NCBI GenBank assembly: GCA_030068145.1
Contig: JAPJBO010000074.1
Span: forward strand, 310,001-374,000
Direction of reading: 5' to 3'
DNA length: 64,000 bases
Origin: Diplonema papillatum
Taxonomy: Eukaryota > Euglenozoa > Diplonemea > Diplonemida > Diplonemidae
Part shown: piece after piece, positions 32,457-42,325 of the stretch
Numbering within the stretch: position 1 is the stretch's first letter
Layout of the letters: every line of letters starts with the position of its first letter
Notes under the pieces: model-generated
The model's input: only the letters and a program-made list of their open reading frames with translations
Database searches by the model: none
Told to the model about the DNA's origin: nothing
Program-made: the position numbers and the translations under genes

Positions 32457-35400
32457 TTACACAAAGAGTTTCAACTTGCGCCCAGCGCGAGGGACCCCAG
32501 CCCGGCGGCTCGCTTGTGGAAGGACTTCAGTGGGCTCGGTGTCGGTGAGGGGAGCGACCGGGTCGTCTGCAGTCCGCCGGAGGCGGACCGACGAGAAGGG
32601 AAACACTTGCGGCGGCTGCCGGAAGCCTTGCTGCGTAGACGGCCTCCGAGCGTCGGCTTCGGAGGCGAACGGGACGACCGCCAGCGGCGGCAGGTCCGAG
32701 CACGCCGGCTGCTGGAGGCAGGCGGGCTTGCCGGCGGCCGTTCTGCCCGACAGCCGCCGGGGCCCCGCCGCGCGGGCCGCGGGCGGGGCGGCCTTGCCGT
32801 TGAGGCCGACCGCTTCGAGGCACGTCCCTTCCCCGATCGACCGCTGGAAGAGCTCCTCGTCGCCGGCTTGCCCGGGCTGCGCGCTCTGCACCAGGGACAC
32901 CACGTTGAACTTGTGCACCGGCTTCTCGGCCCGCCGCAGCCCCCCCGCCGCCGCCCGCTTGCCTCCGCCCGTCGCGATCTCGTCATCGAGCGACGCCTTC
33001 AGCACTTCGAGCATGTCCGCCAGCTCCGTCAACGACCCCAACGGGGTCCCCGGGAACGCAGCCACCACTTCGTTCGCAACGCCGCTTCGGGGGACGGTCG
33101 CCGCGGGGACAATGTGGCGGTCGCCGACGATCGCGTGGGGCAGCTCACGGGTGAGGACGTCGGAGAGGTGGAGGGTCGTCGTTTTGATCCCGGCGACGAC
33201 GTGCCGGACGAAGCACAGGAGGCTCGCCGTCTGGCTCTCGACCTCGTAAAACAGCGACATCTTCTTCAGCGACGCGAGGGTGAGGACCTGCACGCACTGC
33301 TGCGTGCGGATGTCGGTTTCCGCCTGAGCGGAGAGGATCGCGTTCTGCTTGATGACGTCGTTCATGATGTCTTGCGAGTACTTCCTGCCGCGGCCCGCGG
33401 TCGAGCCTGTCAGGGTGCGTTGCGCGCCTTGGATGCTCGCGTCCAAAAGCGAGGCTTCGCGCATGTACTGCTCGAGGGCCCTGTTGAACTGCAGGAACTG
33501 CTTGTTCAGCAAAAACGCGCCGCAGACCACCTGCGCCTTGTCCGAGTCGAGCGGCAGCTCCTTCGGAAGGACCAGCGACGTCAGCGCGGGAGCGGGCTTC
33601 GCCGCCTGCTTCGCGGCGTCCGCGTCGTCCCTTTTAGTCCTGCACCGAGCGACCGGCTTTCGCTGCTGCTTCGCTGGGAGGAAGCTGGAAGCGGGGTCCG
33701 CCGCCGCCGCCGCCGCCGCCGTTTCCGCCGGCAGCGGCGGGGGCTTGGCGCGGGGGGCGTCGCTGTTGCTGTTGGGGGCCGGCGGCAGGTCCACGGCGGG
33801 CTTCGCGGGGCGGGGCGCCGCGGGGGCCTGCACAGCGGCAGCGGCAGCTGCAGCAGCCGTGCCCGCAGCTGCGGCAGCGGCTGGGGGCGGGCTCTGCGGC
33901 TTCGCCGCGGGGTGCGCGGGGAACGTGGGGAAGGTGAGCACGCGCTGCTGGGAAGACGACCGCCGTTTGCCGCCGGCGTCCCCCGGCACACTACCAGCGG
34001 CCCCCTTCTTCGGCGACGCCGGGTCGGTCTGCATCTGCACAGCGGGTTCAGCCGGCAGCCCGGGCGGCGGCTGTTCGCTCTCTACGACGGCCAACGCCCG
34101 CGGCTCCTCGAACTCCGGCTCGCTCGCGGACGACGAGTTGTCGGGCGGCGAGTCAGGGAACGGGACGACGCTGTCGCCCCGCCTTTTTTTCGGGCTCTCC
34201 GCGTGCGCCGCTACCAGCCGCGACGCTCGGCGGCTCCCGAAGCCGACGTCGTAGTCGTTGCCCAGGTCCCCCTCGCCGAGGGCGGCTGCCGCGTCAGCGG
34301 CTTCCCGCAGGTCGGCGTTCTCGGTGAGGACGTGCCGCAGCTCTCCGCGGATGATGGACAGGTCTTCCAGCAGCCGCGCGTGGCTTTTGACCTGCTCCGC
34401 CAGGTTCGCCTCCTTCTCGCACAGCCGGTCCAGCGCGTCGCGGAGACGACCGTTCTTGTCGTGCAGGAGCATCGACGTGTGCTCCTTCAGCTGCCGATGG
34501 TCGGTGTCTACCCTGCGGAGGGTCGCCTGCAGCCGCTTCGATTCGGTGTCGGCGAACTCTTTGTGCAGAGCGAGCTCGCGCTCGAAGTGCGAGCGCTCCT
34601 TTTCGCGGACGGACGTCTTGTACTGCTCGAGCCCCTCGGTGACCTTCAACGACCGGATTTTCCGCTTGTGGTGGACGAACGCAGCCTCGAGAGCCTCGTT
34701 CTTGCGGAACAGGAGCTGGACCTGGGTGAGGGACTCAGCGAGCTTGACGGAGAGCTGCCCCGTGTTCGAGACGCTGGCCTCGATCAGCTTTGCGTTGCTG
34801 CGCTCCAGGGAGAACACGCGTTCTTCGAGTTCGGCGTTTTCCTTCGACAAGTCCTCGACGGCGTCTCGGGCGTCGTCCAAATTCTCCTTCAGGATCTCCG
34901 CCTTCGTCAGCCACACCGTCAGGCCCGACACCTCCTCCTCGCGGGTCTGCAGAGTCTCGTTCAGCTCGTCGTTGAGGGAGAGGAGCTCCTCGATCTGCTT
35001 CGCTCGCAGGCTCGCCTCTTCCTGGGCGGCCTCCATCTTCTGCCTCCACTTCCCACTCTCCCCCGCCTGCTCGGCATGAATGGTCTCGCCCACGACAGCG
35101 GCAACAAGGCGTGGCACCGCCGGTGCTGGCGCCGTCTTCCGACGATGGTGTCCTTCGTCCCCCAGCAGCTTTTGCTTGCGATGTTCACCCTCGCCCTGGT
35201 CTTCAGCATGTATCGCTTCGCCGGCCACGGTGGCGGCGGCAGGCATTGCCGGTGCCGTCTTCCGGCGGTGTTGCACCTGGTCCTCCAGCAGGTTTTGCTT
35301 GCGGTGCTGCTCAACGTGGTCCGCCTCACCTGCAACAGCGGCGGCGGGGCACGGCATCGCCGGTGACGGCTTCCACCCGCGCTGCTGTTTCTGGGCGTTC

Positions 35401-38102
35401 TCCGTGTCTTGCTTGCGATGATGCGCACGGTCGGCCTGTTCGGCGTTAATCAGGCCGCGGCCGTCCATCTCGCCCGCAACGTCGACGGCAAGGCACGGCA
35501 TCGTCTTCCTGCGCTGCCGTATAGTTGTCAACGGATCCCCAACAAAACTACCACCAGCCAAGTCGCTCGTGACTGGGGCGGAACTTGCGGATCTTGCACG
35601 GTGCAGATGAGTCAAGACCTTCGATTCCTCACCGGTGCTTGTTTCCGTGCCTCCTTCGGGGTCGGGCTGCGCTCCGGACTCGTGAAGGGCGGAGCTGGGT
35701 TCCGTTGCTGTGTGCATCATGGCGGGGGGTTGTTTAGTTCCCAGCACATCAGGCGCCACGCCGACGTCATCCGTAGCAGCAGCGTGGTGTCCCTGCTGAG
35801 ACAGTTCTGCAGAAGGGGTGGCTGCTTGCTTGTTGAACGGGGCAATTGGTCCATCGTGGAGTTGAGGGGTGCGGAGATCACTAGCCGACCGATGCGCGGC
35901 AGGGCGACTGAGGCTAGCCTGCAAGGCTCCTCCACCTTCGGGCTGCGATGCAGTGTCCTGTGCGGCTTGTGCTCGGAGCCCTGTTGTAACAGATGACGCA
36001 CGGTGTCCAGCGCCGTCGCATTCGCCGGCACGCGCGCTGGCCTGTGCGGGGACCCCATCAGTCGGGCTTTCGCCACCACCAGCAGCTTGCACTCGGAACC
36101 CAGTTGCTCCAGCAGACGATGCCTGGAGTTCGGCACCGCCAGATTCGTCGACCGCGGGGGGGTCGACCGCGGTTGGATTCCCGCCGCCGCCAGCAGCCGG
36201 TTCGGCTTGCGCACGGGATCCAGTTGCTCCAGCAGACGACGCTTCGAGCTCGCCGGATTCGTCGGTCCCCGGGCTGGGTTGCGCAGCGGGGTTGTCATCG
36301 TCCGCGGTCGGATTCCCGCCGCCGCCAGCAGCCGGTTCGGCTTGCGCACGGGATCCAGTTGCTCCGGCAGACGACGCTTCGAGCTCGCCGGATTCGTCGG
36401 TCCCCGGGCTGGGTTGCGCAGCGGGGTTGTCGTCGTCCGCGGCGGCGGCCGGCGGCTCCGGCGGCCCGCCGGCCTGCTTCTGGAGCCGGGCCCGCAGCTT
36501 CTGCGCGGCCTTCAGCGCGGCCCGCGACCGCCACTGCTGCCGGTGCTCACGCATCTCGCGGATGACCCGGACCCCGAGCACGTCCTCCGGCCTCTTCCGC
36601 ACCATCGCGGAGATCGTCGCGCGGGTCGTCGTCGTCTGGACCCCGACCTCGCAAACCGCGCCCGGCCCTGCATCTGCCACTTCGACCCCAACCCCACGTC
36701 CTGACACCGCCGAGGAAGCCCTGCGGTTGCACCGAGGGCATGGCTGCCTGGTCGATTCCGGCTTCCCGGACGCGGCGACCGAGCTCGGGTCCGGGAGCAG
36801 CGCCGGCTTGTCCGACACAACCGTTGGATCGGGCGGCGGCGGCGCGCCGGTGACGCTGGTCGCCTTGTCGGCGGCGGCGGGCCGCGCCCTCACGGGTTTG
36901 CCCCGCCGCCGGGGCTTCGCGGGCTTCGAGGCGGGCGCCGCCGGCTGGTCTCCTTCCGGCGGCGGCGGCGCGGCCGGCGGCCCGGCGGGTTCGTCTTCTT
37001 CGGTGGACCAGTCGGAGTCGGTAGACGAGTCTTCGAGGAGGAGGGCGAGCTCGTCGAGTTCTCGGTCCGCCGTTTGCTCCCGGGCGAGCCGCTTGCGCTC
37101 CGTGCGGCGCTCTTTCCTCGCCCGCTTCCGGGCGTCCGCGTCTGATTTGAGCTGGCCGACGAGCGTGTCTTGGAAGGCTCGTTCCCGGCGCTCAATGCTG
37201 GACTTCACCTTCTCCCCCTCGCACTCCTGCTTCAACTCGAGCGCCTCCACCTCCGCCGCGTGGAGCTGGTCCCTGAACCGCTCGAGCTGCGCCTGCAGCG
37301 CCGCCGTCTCGTCCTTGTGCCGCAGCTGCAGGTCTTCAAGCTCGACCAGCCGCTTCGTCCTCTTCTCGAGGACTTCGTGCCCTTTGGCCAGCCGTTCGTG
37401 CGCCTCTTCGAGCATCTTCTCCGCCTGCGACTTGTTGCACTGGCTCGCCAAAACGGTGCTTCGGTACGCCAACAAGTCGTCCAAGGTCGTCGACAGAGGG
37501 TTCCCATCCGCGTCGTCCAAGAAGACTTCGACCATATCCGTCGGTCTCCCGACGTATGTCTTGTCCCGGTAAGAGCGGTAGAGCTGCTCCTTCAGGATGC
37601 AGAGCTCCTTCAAGAACAAGGTGAGCCTCTCGCGCGCCGTTTGGGAGAGGCTGAGCAGCTTGGCACGGAGGCTCGAGATGGTGACCGCTTGCTCCTTCAT
37701 GACGGCCTTCGCGTCCGCGAGGGACGCGATCCGTTCAAGCTCGAAGAAGTCGACGATCGCCTCGCGCGGCGGCTTCTTCACGGGGCCTGTTTTGCCGTCC
37801 AACCGCTCGGTCAGCTCGCAAAAGAAGTCGTCGAAGATTTGGTCGACGGCGATCGAAGGATTCACGTTGGCCGGCCGCGCCAGCGCGTACGGCTCGTCGC
37901 TCCCCACATTCACGGACAGGACCTGCTCCGCCACCGGCGAGTCGGGAAGGTCGAACGCGGAGCCCGTGAACAGGCCCGCCCCCAGCCCTTGCACGTGGTC
38001 GAGGAGCACATTCGTTTCGGCTTCGCCGATCTCGATGCCGAGGCGCTCGAACAGGCGGATCCGGAGCAGGGCAAAATTCCTCGATACCTTCCCCGCGGAC
38101 AT
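32457..38102 (-). CDS. Large coiled-coil protein, intronless, 1881 residues
   Basis: A single open frame runs from ATG (MSAGKVSRNFALLRIR) to TAA at 32457. Residues 1 to about 130 look globular (FERLGIEIGEAETNVLLDHV; FDDFFCELTERLDGK). About 135-370 is coiled coil rich in Leu, Glu, Lys and Arg. A Pro/acidic linker follows with a lone CPRCNR. Then comes a low-complexity block with a 45-residue repeat (ELEASSAGATGSRAQAEP, two near-identical copies and one diverged). A second long coiled coil begins near MEAAQEEASLRAKQIEELL, an Ala/Pro-rich tract follows, and a helical C-terminal region (QFNRALEQYMREASLLDASI) ends the protein. It is likely cytoskeletal or centrosomal in role by architecture only; I recognise no family. 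The 5' flank has a C14 run then AG about 12 bases before the ATG, possibly a splice acceptor. Confidence 0.85.
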   Translation of the reverse strand: MSAGKVSRNFALLRIRLFERLGIEIGEAETNVLLDHVQGLGAGLFTGSAFDLPDSPVAEQVLSVNVGSDEPYALARPANVNPSIAVDQIFDDFFCELTERLDGKTGPVKKPPREAIVDFFELERIASLADAKAVMKEQAVTISSLRAKLLSLSQTARERLTLFLKELCILKEQLYRSYRDKTYVGRPTDMVEVFLDDADGNPLSTTLDDLLAYRSTVLASQCNKSQAEKMLEEAHERLAKGHEVLEKRTKRLVELEDLQLRHKDETAALQAQLERFRDQLHAAEVEALELKQECEGEKVKSSIERRERAFQDTLVGQLKSDADARKRARKERRTERKRLAREQTADRELDELALLLEDSSTDSDWSTEEDEPAGPPAAPPPPEGDQPAAPASKPAKPRRRGKPVRARPAAADKATSVTGAPPPPDPTVVSDKPALLPDPSSVAASGKPESTRQPCPRCNRRASSAVSGRGVGVEVADAGPGAVCEVGVQTTTTRATISAMVRKRPEDVLGVRVIREMREHRQQWRSRAALKAAQKLRARLQKQAGGPPEPPAAAADDDNPAAQPSPGTDESGELEASSAGATGSRAQAEPAAGGGGNPTADDDNPAAQPSPGTDESGELEASSAGATGSRAQAEPAAGGGGNPTAVDPPAVDESGGAELQASSAGATGFRVQAAGGGESPTDGVPAQASARAGECDGAGHRASSVTTGLRAQAAQDTASQPEGGGALQASLSRPAAHRSASDLRTPQLHDGPIAPFNKQAATPSAELSQQGHHAAATDDVGVAPDVLGTKQPPAMMHTATEPSSALHESGAQPDPEGGTETSTGEESKVLTHLHRARSASSAPVTSDLAGGSFVGDPLTTIRQRRKTMPCLAVDVAGEMDGRGLINAEQADRAHHRKQDTENAQKQQRGWKPSPAMPCPAAAVAGEADHVEQHRKQNLLEDQVQHRRKTAPAMPAAATVAGEAIHAEDQGEGEHRKQKLLGDEGHHRRKTAPAPAVPRLVAAVVGETIHAEQAGESGKWRQKMEAAQEEASLRAKQIEELLSLNDELNETLQTREEEVSGLTVWLTKAEILKENLDDARDAVEDLSKENAELEERVFSLERSNAKLIEASVSNTGQLSVKLAESLTQVQLLFRKNEALEAAFVHHKRKIRSLKVTEGLEQYKTSVREKERSHFERELALHKEFADTESKRLQATLRRVDTDHRQLKEHTSMLLHDKNGRLRDALDRLCEKEANLAEQVKSHARLLEDLSIIRGELRHVLTENADLREAADAAAALGEGDLGNDYDVGFGSRRASRLVAAHAESPKKRRGDSVVPFPDSPPDNSSSASEPEFEEPRALAVVESEQPPPGLPAEPAVQMQTDPASPKKGAAGSVPGDAGGKRRSSSQQRVLTFPTFPAHPAAKPQSPPPAAAAAAGTAAAAAAAAVQAPAAPRPAKPAVDLPPAPNSNSDAPRAKPPPLPAETAAAAAAADPASSFLPAKQQRKPVARCRTKRDDADAAKQAAKPAPALTSLVLPKELPLDSDKAQVVCGAFLLNKQFLQFNRALEQYMREASLLDASIQGAQRTLTGSTAGRGRKYSQDIMNDVIKQNAILSAQAETDIRTQQCVQVLTLASLKKMSLFYEVESQTASLLCFVRHVVAGIKTTTLHLSDVLTRELPHAIVGDRHIVPAATVPRSGVANEVVAAFPGTPLGSLTELADMLEVLKASLDDEIATGGGKRAAAGGLRRAEKPVHKFNVVSLVQSAQPGQAGDEELFQRSIGEGTCLEAVGLNGKAAPPAARAAGPRRLSGRTAAGKPACLQQPACSDLPPLAVVPFASEADARRPSTQQGFRQPPQVFPFSSVRLRRTADDPVAPLTDTEPTEVLPQASRRAGVPRAGRKLKLFV
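36170..36445. repeat. 135-bp in-frame repeat within the coiled-coil gene
   Basis: The phrase GGATTCCCGCCGCCGCCAGC and its surroundings recur at a 135-bp spacing, encoding two nearly identical 45-residue units and a diverged third. The period is a multiple of three, so the frame is kept. Confidence 0.9.
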
Positions 38103-39204
38103 CGTGTGTTGTTACTTGAGAAGGTGTCCGGGGGGGGGGGGGGCTCACCCGGCCACAGGGCCTGTTTTGGGTTGCGGGCTCAAAGTAAATCTGGGTTTGT
38201 GGGAATTGGGTTGCGGGCTTTCAAAAGAAACTACCCACACGAAACACAAGTAAATCTGGGTTTGTGGTGGGCTTAAGCGTTCAATGACAAAGACCTACTT
38301 TGTAGTTGGGTTGGTTCCCTCTCCAGCATCCATCAAAAGAGGCCTCGACCCTCGAGCCCTTTGACTCGCCATTTGACTCGTCAATTCCTCCTGTTTGCGC
38401 TTTGGCATGGTGCTGAAGCAACCCCCAAACCTCCGGACGGGGTTGTTTCACCTGTGCAGACGTCCGAGTGGAGGGCGAGTGGTGAAGCCGAAGTCGCCCG
38501 TCACCTATGCCTAGGGGTGGCTGGTTCCTTCTAAGGTAGGTAGGAATAGTTGGGTTTTGCTCGCGCGGTGCACGCGCAGTGCGAGCAGTATTTCTTGACT
38601 CGTCGGAGGAATTCCGCCGGGCGGAAACCTTTTGCACCTCTCTGGGTCAAGCATCACCTGCGCCGATTTTCTACCGACCATCGTCGAAATGGAGAAAAGA
38701 CGGAAATGAGCCATGAGATGTGACAGCGCGGGGCTGCCGATCGATGAAACGAACGGTCGCTTGTCGGACTAATTGCGCGGATGCACTTTCGTCGGAGAAA
38801 CCCGTAGTATCGCAAAATTGCCGTGATCGCCTGGTGCCCCAGAGGACAGCAGTACGTACCTCGGCGGGAAAGGCCTTCAGAGTGCTAGTGGGGAGAAGGC
38901 GGCTTTTATGCACGGACGCGAATGTATGCGCGGCGTATGACTATGGCCACGCGGCACCAAGCTACGCCGAAGCCAAATTCGTGCATGCATGGCGATGCCA
39001 CGGGTGAACGGAGGAGCCCGATCTCCCGTCCGGGGTGTGGTTGGCGTTGTACGCACGAGAAATCGTAACGTCAGCTTTGAAGGTGTCCCTCCAACTGGGG
39101 CGAAATCAGAAGGAGTATTGGGTCTGGGTCGGTTTCCGGTGTTCCGACATGAAACATGAAGCCAGAACCTTCGTCCGGAACGGATACAGTGATGTACCGA
39201 GGTA
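38103..39204. other. Spacer upstream of the coiled-coil gene
   Basis: Contains a G14 run at about 38132-38145 (C14 on the coding strand), two copies of an AAATCTGGGTTTGTGG phrase (about 38187-38260), and a fragment (38270-38350) of the AAGCGTTCAA...GACC repeat family. No gene can be supported. Confidence 0.5.
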
Positions 39205-39419
39205 CTTCATAAGCTAAGCAAGACACTGTACGCCGGATGTGAGGAAGGTTGTGCAGTGGTAACAAGACCTACCTACGACATGCGTGATACACCGAAATAC
39301 TTCATAAGCTGAGCAAGACATTGAACTCAAGGCACGTCGAGTCGAATCGTACGCCGGATGTACAGATGGTTGCTCGGAGGTAACAAGACGTTCCGACGAC
39401 ACGCGTGACGAGAGGTACT
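39205..39419 (-). pseudogene. Two short tandem copies of the 3' end of the DsbA-like gene
   Basis: The terminal phrase of the gene, read on the plus strand as CTTCACAAGCTCAGCAAGAC, recurs as CTTCATAAGCTGAGCAAGAC near 39300 and CTTCATAAGCTAAGCAAGAC near 39205. Each is followed by GTACGCCGGATGT-like sequence. Spacings are about 95 and 120 bp. Confidence 0.85.
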
Positions 39420-40085
39420 TCACAAGCTCAGCAAGACGGACTTGAAGGTCGGAACATCCTGCCCCCCAGTCGTCGCCGCTGCCGGAGCGTCCGCGTCTGC
39501 CAGGGAAAACGCAAAGTGCGGAACGGACTTGACCTTGGTCTGGTTCTCCTGGTGCTTCGCGTTCACTGCGTCGACGTACTCGCCGCTCTTCAAAAACAGG
39601 CGCACCGCCGCCTCGTCGAGGCCAAGTCCCTCCGTCGCTGCGACCAACACGTCTGCATTGCCGACATCCCGGTTCTCGGTGAAGTACATGTGAAACAAGC
39701 GCTCCATCAGCTCGTTCTGCACAGCGGCGCCCCGTGTATCCAGCACGTGCCAGAGCAGCCTGTGGCCGTCCATGGATTGGGAGAGGATGGTCCCGGGCTT
39801 CCAGTTGAACTCGATGCCGAACGCGCTGCCGGCGACCTGAACTTGCGAGCTTTTGTCCGTCAGGAGCACCTTCGCTCGCTGCTTGCCGAAGCGTGCGGTG
39901 TAGTGCTGCAGCTTGTCGACGCCCTCGGCGGGGACGTCTTTGTTGAGGAATGCTGGGTGCCATCGCACCTCCAGCGCCACCGTGTCGACCACCTGCGCAG
40001 CGGCCGCCTCGAGAGACCGTTTCCCCACCCAGCACCAGGGACAGAGGATGTCGCTGGTCACGTTGGCAATGACTTGTTTCCGCAT
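39420..40085 (-). CDS. DsbA/FrnE-like thioredoxin-fold protein
   Basis: 221 residues, intronless. The N-terminus has the beta strand and active site SDILCPWCWVGK with CPWC at 15-18, as in the FrnE/DsbA subfamily. The insert helical region holds the DGHRLLWHVLD phrase, and the cis-proline loop is at about 188-189 (SVPHFAF). Length fits the family (about 210-230). Members are dithiol-disulfide oxidoreductases or isomerase-like; substrate unknown. No signal peptide is seen, so it is probably cytosolic or mitochondrial. The C-terminus (GGQDVPTFKSVLLSL) is where the family usually has an SGAQ-like motif. The ATG is preceded on the coding strand by ACC and a 35-base poly(A), then a dispersed repeat. 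The 3' end has two decayed tandem copies. Confidence 0.88.
   Translation of the reverse strand: MRKQVIANVTSDILCPWCWVGKRSLEAAAAQVVDTVALEVRWHPAFLNKDVPAEGVDKLQHYTARFGKQRAKVLLTDKSSQVQVAGSAFGIEFNWKPGTILSQSMDGHRLLWHVLDTRGAAVQNELMERLFHMYFTENRDVGNADVLVAATEGLGLDEAAVRLFLKSGEYVDAVNAKHQENQTKVKSVPHFAFSLADADAPAAATTGGQDVPTFKSVLLSL

Positions 40086-40087
<2 letters not shown>

Positions 40088-40122
<35 letters not shown>
40088..40122 (-). repeat. Poly(A) tract of 35 directly 5' of the DsbA-like start codon
   Basis: On the coding strand A35 is followed by ACC and ATG. It is joined upstream to the 3' end of the dispersed repeat at 40123-40335, so it looks like the tail of a retroposed element rather than a host promoter feature. 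Confidence 0.85.
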
Positions 40123-40123
<1 letters not shown>

Positions 40124-40335
40124 TATAAGCACCTGCTTTGTAGGAAATACTTGAGGAGGCTGCCAGTTGAAAAAGATCAAAGGAGGTAAATGTGCTGTAG
40201 CCCACACGAAACACAGGTAAATCTGGGTTTAGTGGCGGGCGTAAGCGTTCAACAAAAAGACCCATTTTGTAGTTGTATTGTTTCTCCCCCTCTAGCCTCC
40301 TTCGAAGTAAGCACAAGGCAGCCCCTCGAGTATTT
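40123..40335 (-). repeat. Dispersed repeat with a poly(A) tail (SINE-like)
   Basis: Read on the minus strand it runs from GTTGAACGCTTACGCCCGCC through ACTAAACCCAGATTTACC and GCTACAGCACATTTACC to TACAAAGCAGGTGCTTATAC, then poly(A). Other copies are at 48270-48505 (plus), 20097-20260 (plus), 50860-50912 (plus, 3' end only) and about 21555-21597 (plus, 3' end only). I did not find an internal RNA polymerase III promoter in it. Confidence 0.75.
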
Positions 40336-40850
40336 TTTGTGTTTCCGGCGAGAATCGCACAGTCGGTTGCCCCTGTGACGGCGTTCTTTCGATTGCTGTT
40401 AAATAGTCGAAAAAGAAATTCTTTTTCTTTCGGATCTCCCCTGCGTGTCTGCTTCTTGATTTTCCTTCCAGAGATACATGACGGTAGAATCAAAAGCATG
40501 ACGCCAGCTTGGCCTTTCTGGGAACGTCAGAGCAAGCTATTGCGGCGTTCGATGCGTCAGCTGACTAGGGCGGTGGTGCCCGGATGGACATGCGCGTGCT
40601 CGATGCATCAGGTCTCCTCAAACGCTCTTTGCACCCGTGGTTGGGTTCGAAATTGAAACAGCCTAAATATTGCGCCTGAGGCACAAGCGCCTCCGGTTTT
40701 TCGGTTGCAGTGCGGCGCTTCTTCTGTCACAAGTATCTCCTTCGTTCTGTCAATTCTGACACATCGCTTTCGTTGTGTGTGCGATCGCTTTGGATCAAGC
40801 ACACAATCCTCGGAGTCGAGGAAGATAGCTTGCTTCGATACCACTGCAGG

Positions 40851-41345
40851 CAAGGTTGCTTGTCGGAACCAGCACGACACAATTCCAACTTCGTTATTCT
40901 GTCTGCCGGCTAACCGCCTCGCTGGCTTGAGCTCAGCAAAAAGCCAACCCAAGGTCGCCGCGTTGATTACCGCATGCAAGGTTGCTTGTCGGAACCAGCA
41001 CGACACAATTCCAACTTCGTTATTCTGTCTGCCGGCTAACCGCCTCGCTGGCTTGAGCTCAGCAAAAAGCCAACCCAAGGTCGCCGCGTTGATTACCGCA
41101 TGCAAGGTTGCTTGTCGGAACCAGCACGACACAATTCCAACTTCGTTATTCTGTCTGCCGGCTAACCGCCTCGCTGGCTTGAGCTCAGCAAAAAGCCAAC
41201 CCAAGGTCGCCGCGTTGATTACCGCATGCAAGGTTGCTTGTCGGAACCAGCACGACACAATTCCAACTTCGTTATTCTGTCTGCCGGCCAACCGCCTCGC
41301 TGGCTTGAGCTCAGCAAGAAGCCAACCCAAGGTCGCCGCGTTGAT
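40851..41345. repeat. 126-bp tandem repeat, four copies, open on both strands
   Basis: Units start at 40851, 40977, 41103 and 41229 and are almost identical. As 126 is a multiple of three, frames stay open on both strands. The minus frame (40608-41360) repeats a 42-residue unit with AELKPARRLAGRQNNEV; the plus frame repeats one with FCLPANRLAGLSSAKSQP. There is no independent sign of coding, so I list it as a repeat and not as a CDS. Confidence 0.92.
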
Positions 41346-41969
41346 TGTCGCCAGGCACACAGGCCGCGCCTACAGAAAACGGAAAAGACAAACAATTCGA
41401 AGCAACTCTGAGCACTGCTAGCTTGTGTTAGAAAAACAAAGAAGTGATCCCCAGTCAGTAGCGTGTGATATGCCCCCCGCTTGAGGACCTTGCGCACTCA
41501 AGCTTCGACGGTCTGCAGGCGAGCGTGATCCGCCTTCAAAACTCGTCCGCGGCTGACTAGTTGTATGGTTGGCCGGCGAGTGCGTACGGGCGCCTCACCG
41601 CCTCGGGCACCTTTTTTTCGAGCACACGCTCGTTCAAATTCGCCCGCCGGAACGGATCTAGCGGAGCCTCGGTGCGGCCTTGTGTGCTGTGCGGGAACAG
41701 AGCGAAGAAACGGTGCTTGAAATGATTATGTGCTCCCACTCGTGACTGCGCCGGGGCAGGGTGGGGAGAGGGTAGCAGTACTTTCGACACGGCCAACTAC
41801 CGTTAGCCTTGCCCTACGCCGCCTCCGCGGGGTTTCCGCTCGAGCTCATGGGTCCCCTGATCAACCTGCCACCATTTGGTTGTCAGTACGGGCGCCTTGC
41901 CAACAATACCAGGCGTGCAAAAAAGAAGAAGAACATTTCCGGAGTTAAGGTTCTTTGCACGAATAAACA

Positions 41970-42325
41970 ACGGGGGGATTGCAAGAACGTGCTTGGAATG
42001 GGTATGTGCTCAACGCCGCACTGGTCCCGTTTGCGCCGTGTTTCGGTCCTTTAAGCCACAGACACACAAGGCGGACCATCATCAGCGCGGAACCTGAGTG
42101 TCTGCAGACAGGACTGCGATGTGAGTCTGGTTTGTCAGGCGGCTGTTCGTAGCTCGTCACAGCCAGGACCACCCGTGCTACTAGAGCACAGGCGAATCCG
42201 TCACGGGGAGAAGGCCCTACAACCGTGTCTGAGCAATCAGTTAAAAAACTCAGGGCACTCGCCCTGATTGTGACTGCGACTCGCTAGGCAGCACTGACTT
42301 GTCTTCTTTTTACGGGGAATAAACA
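41970..42325. repeat. About 350-bp dispersed repeat, copy 1
   Basis: Nearly identical to 57587-57928 in the same orientation, beginning TTGCAAGAACGTGCTTGGAA and ending GTCTTCTTTTTACGG. A short fragment of the same repeat is at about 3755-3810. Both full copies follow or approach G runs. Confidence 0.9.

Noticed and set aside
32334..35366. Plus-strand open frame of 1010 codons
   Set aside because: It is antisense to the coiled-coil gene in GC-rich sequence. The minus frame shows coiled-coil heptads and low-complexity blocks typical of real protein; the plus frame is Arg/Leu/Gly noise.
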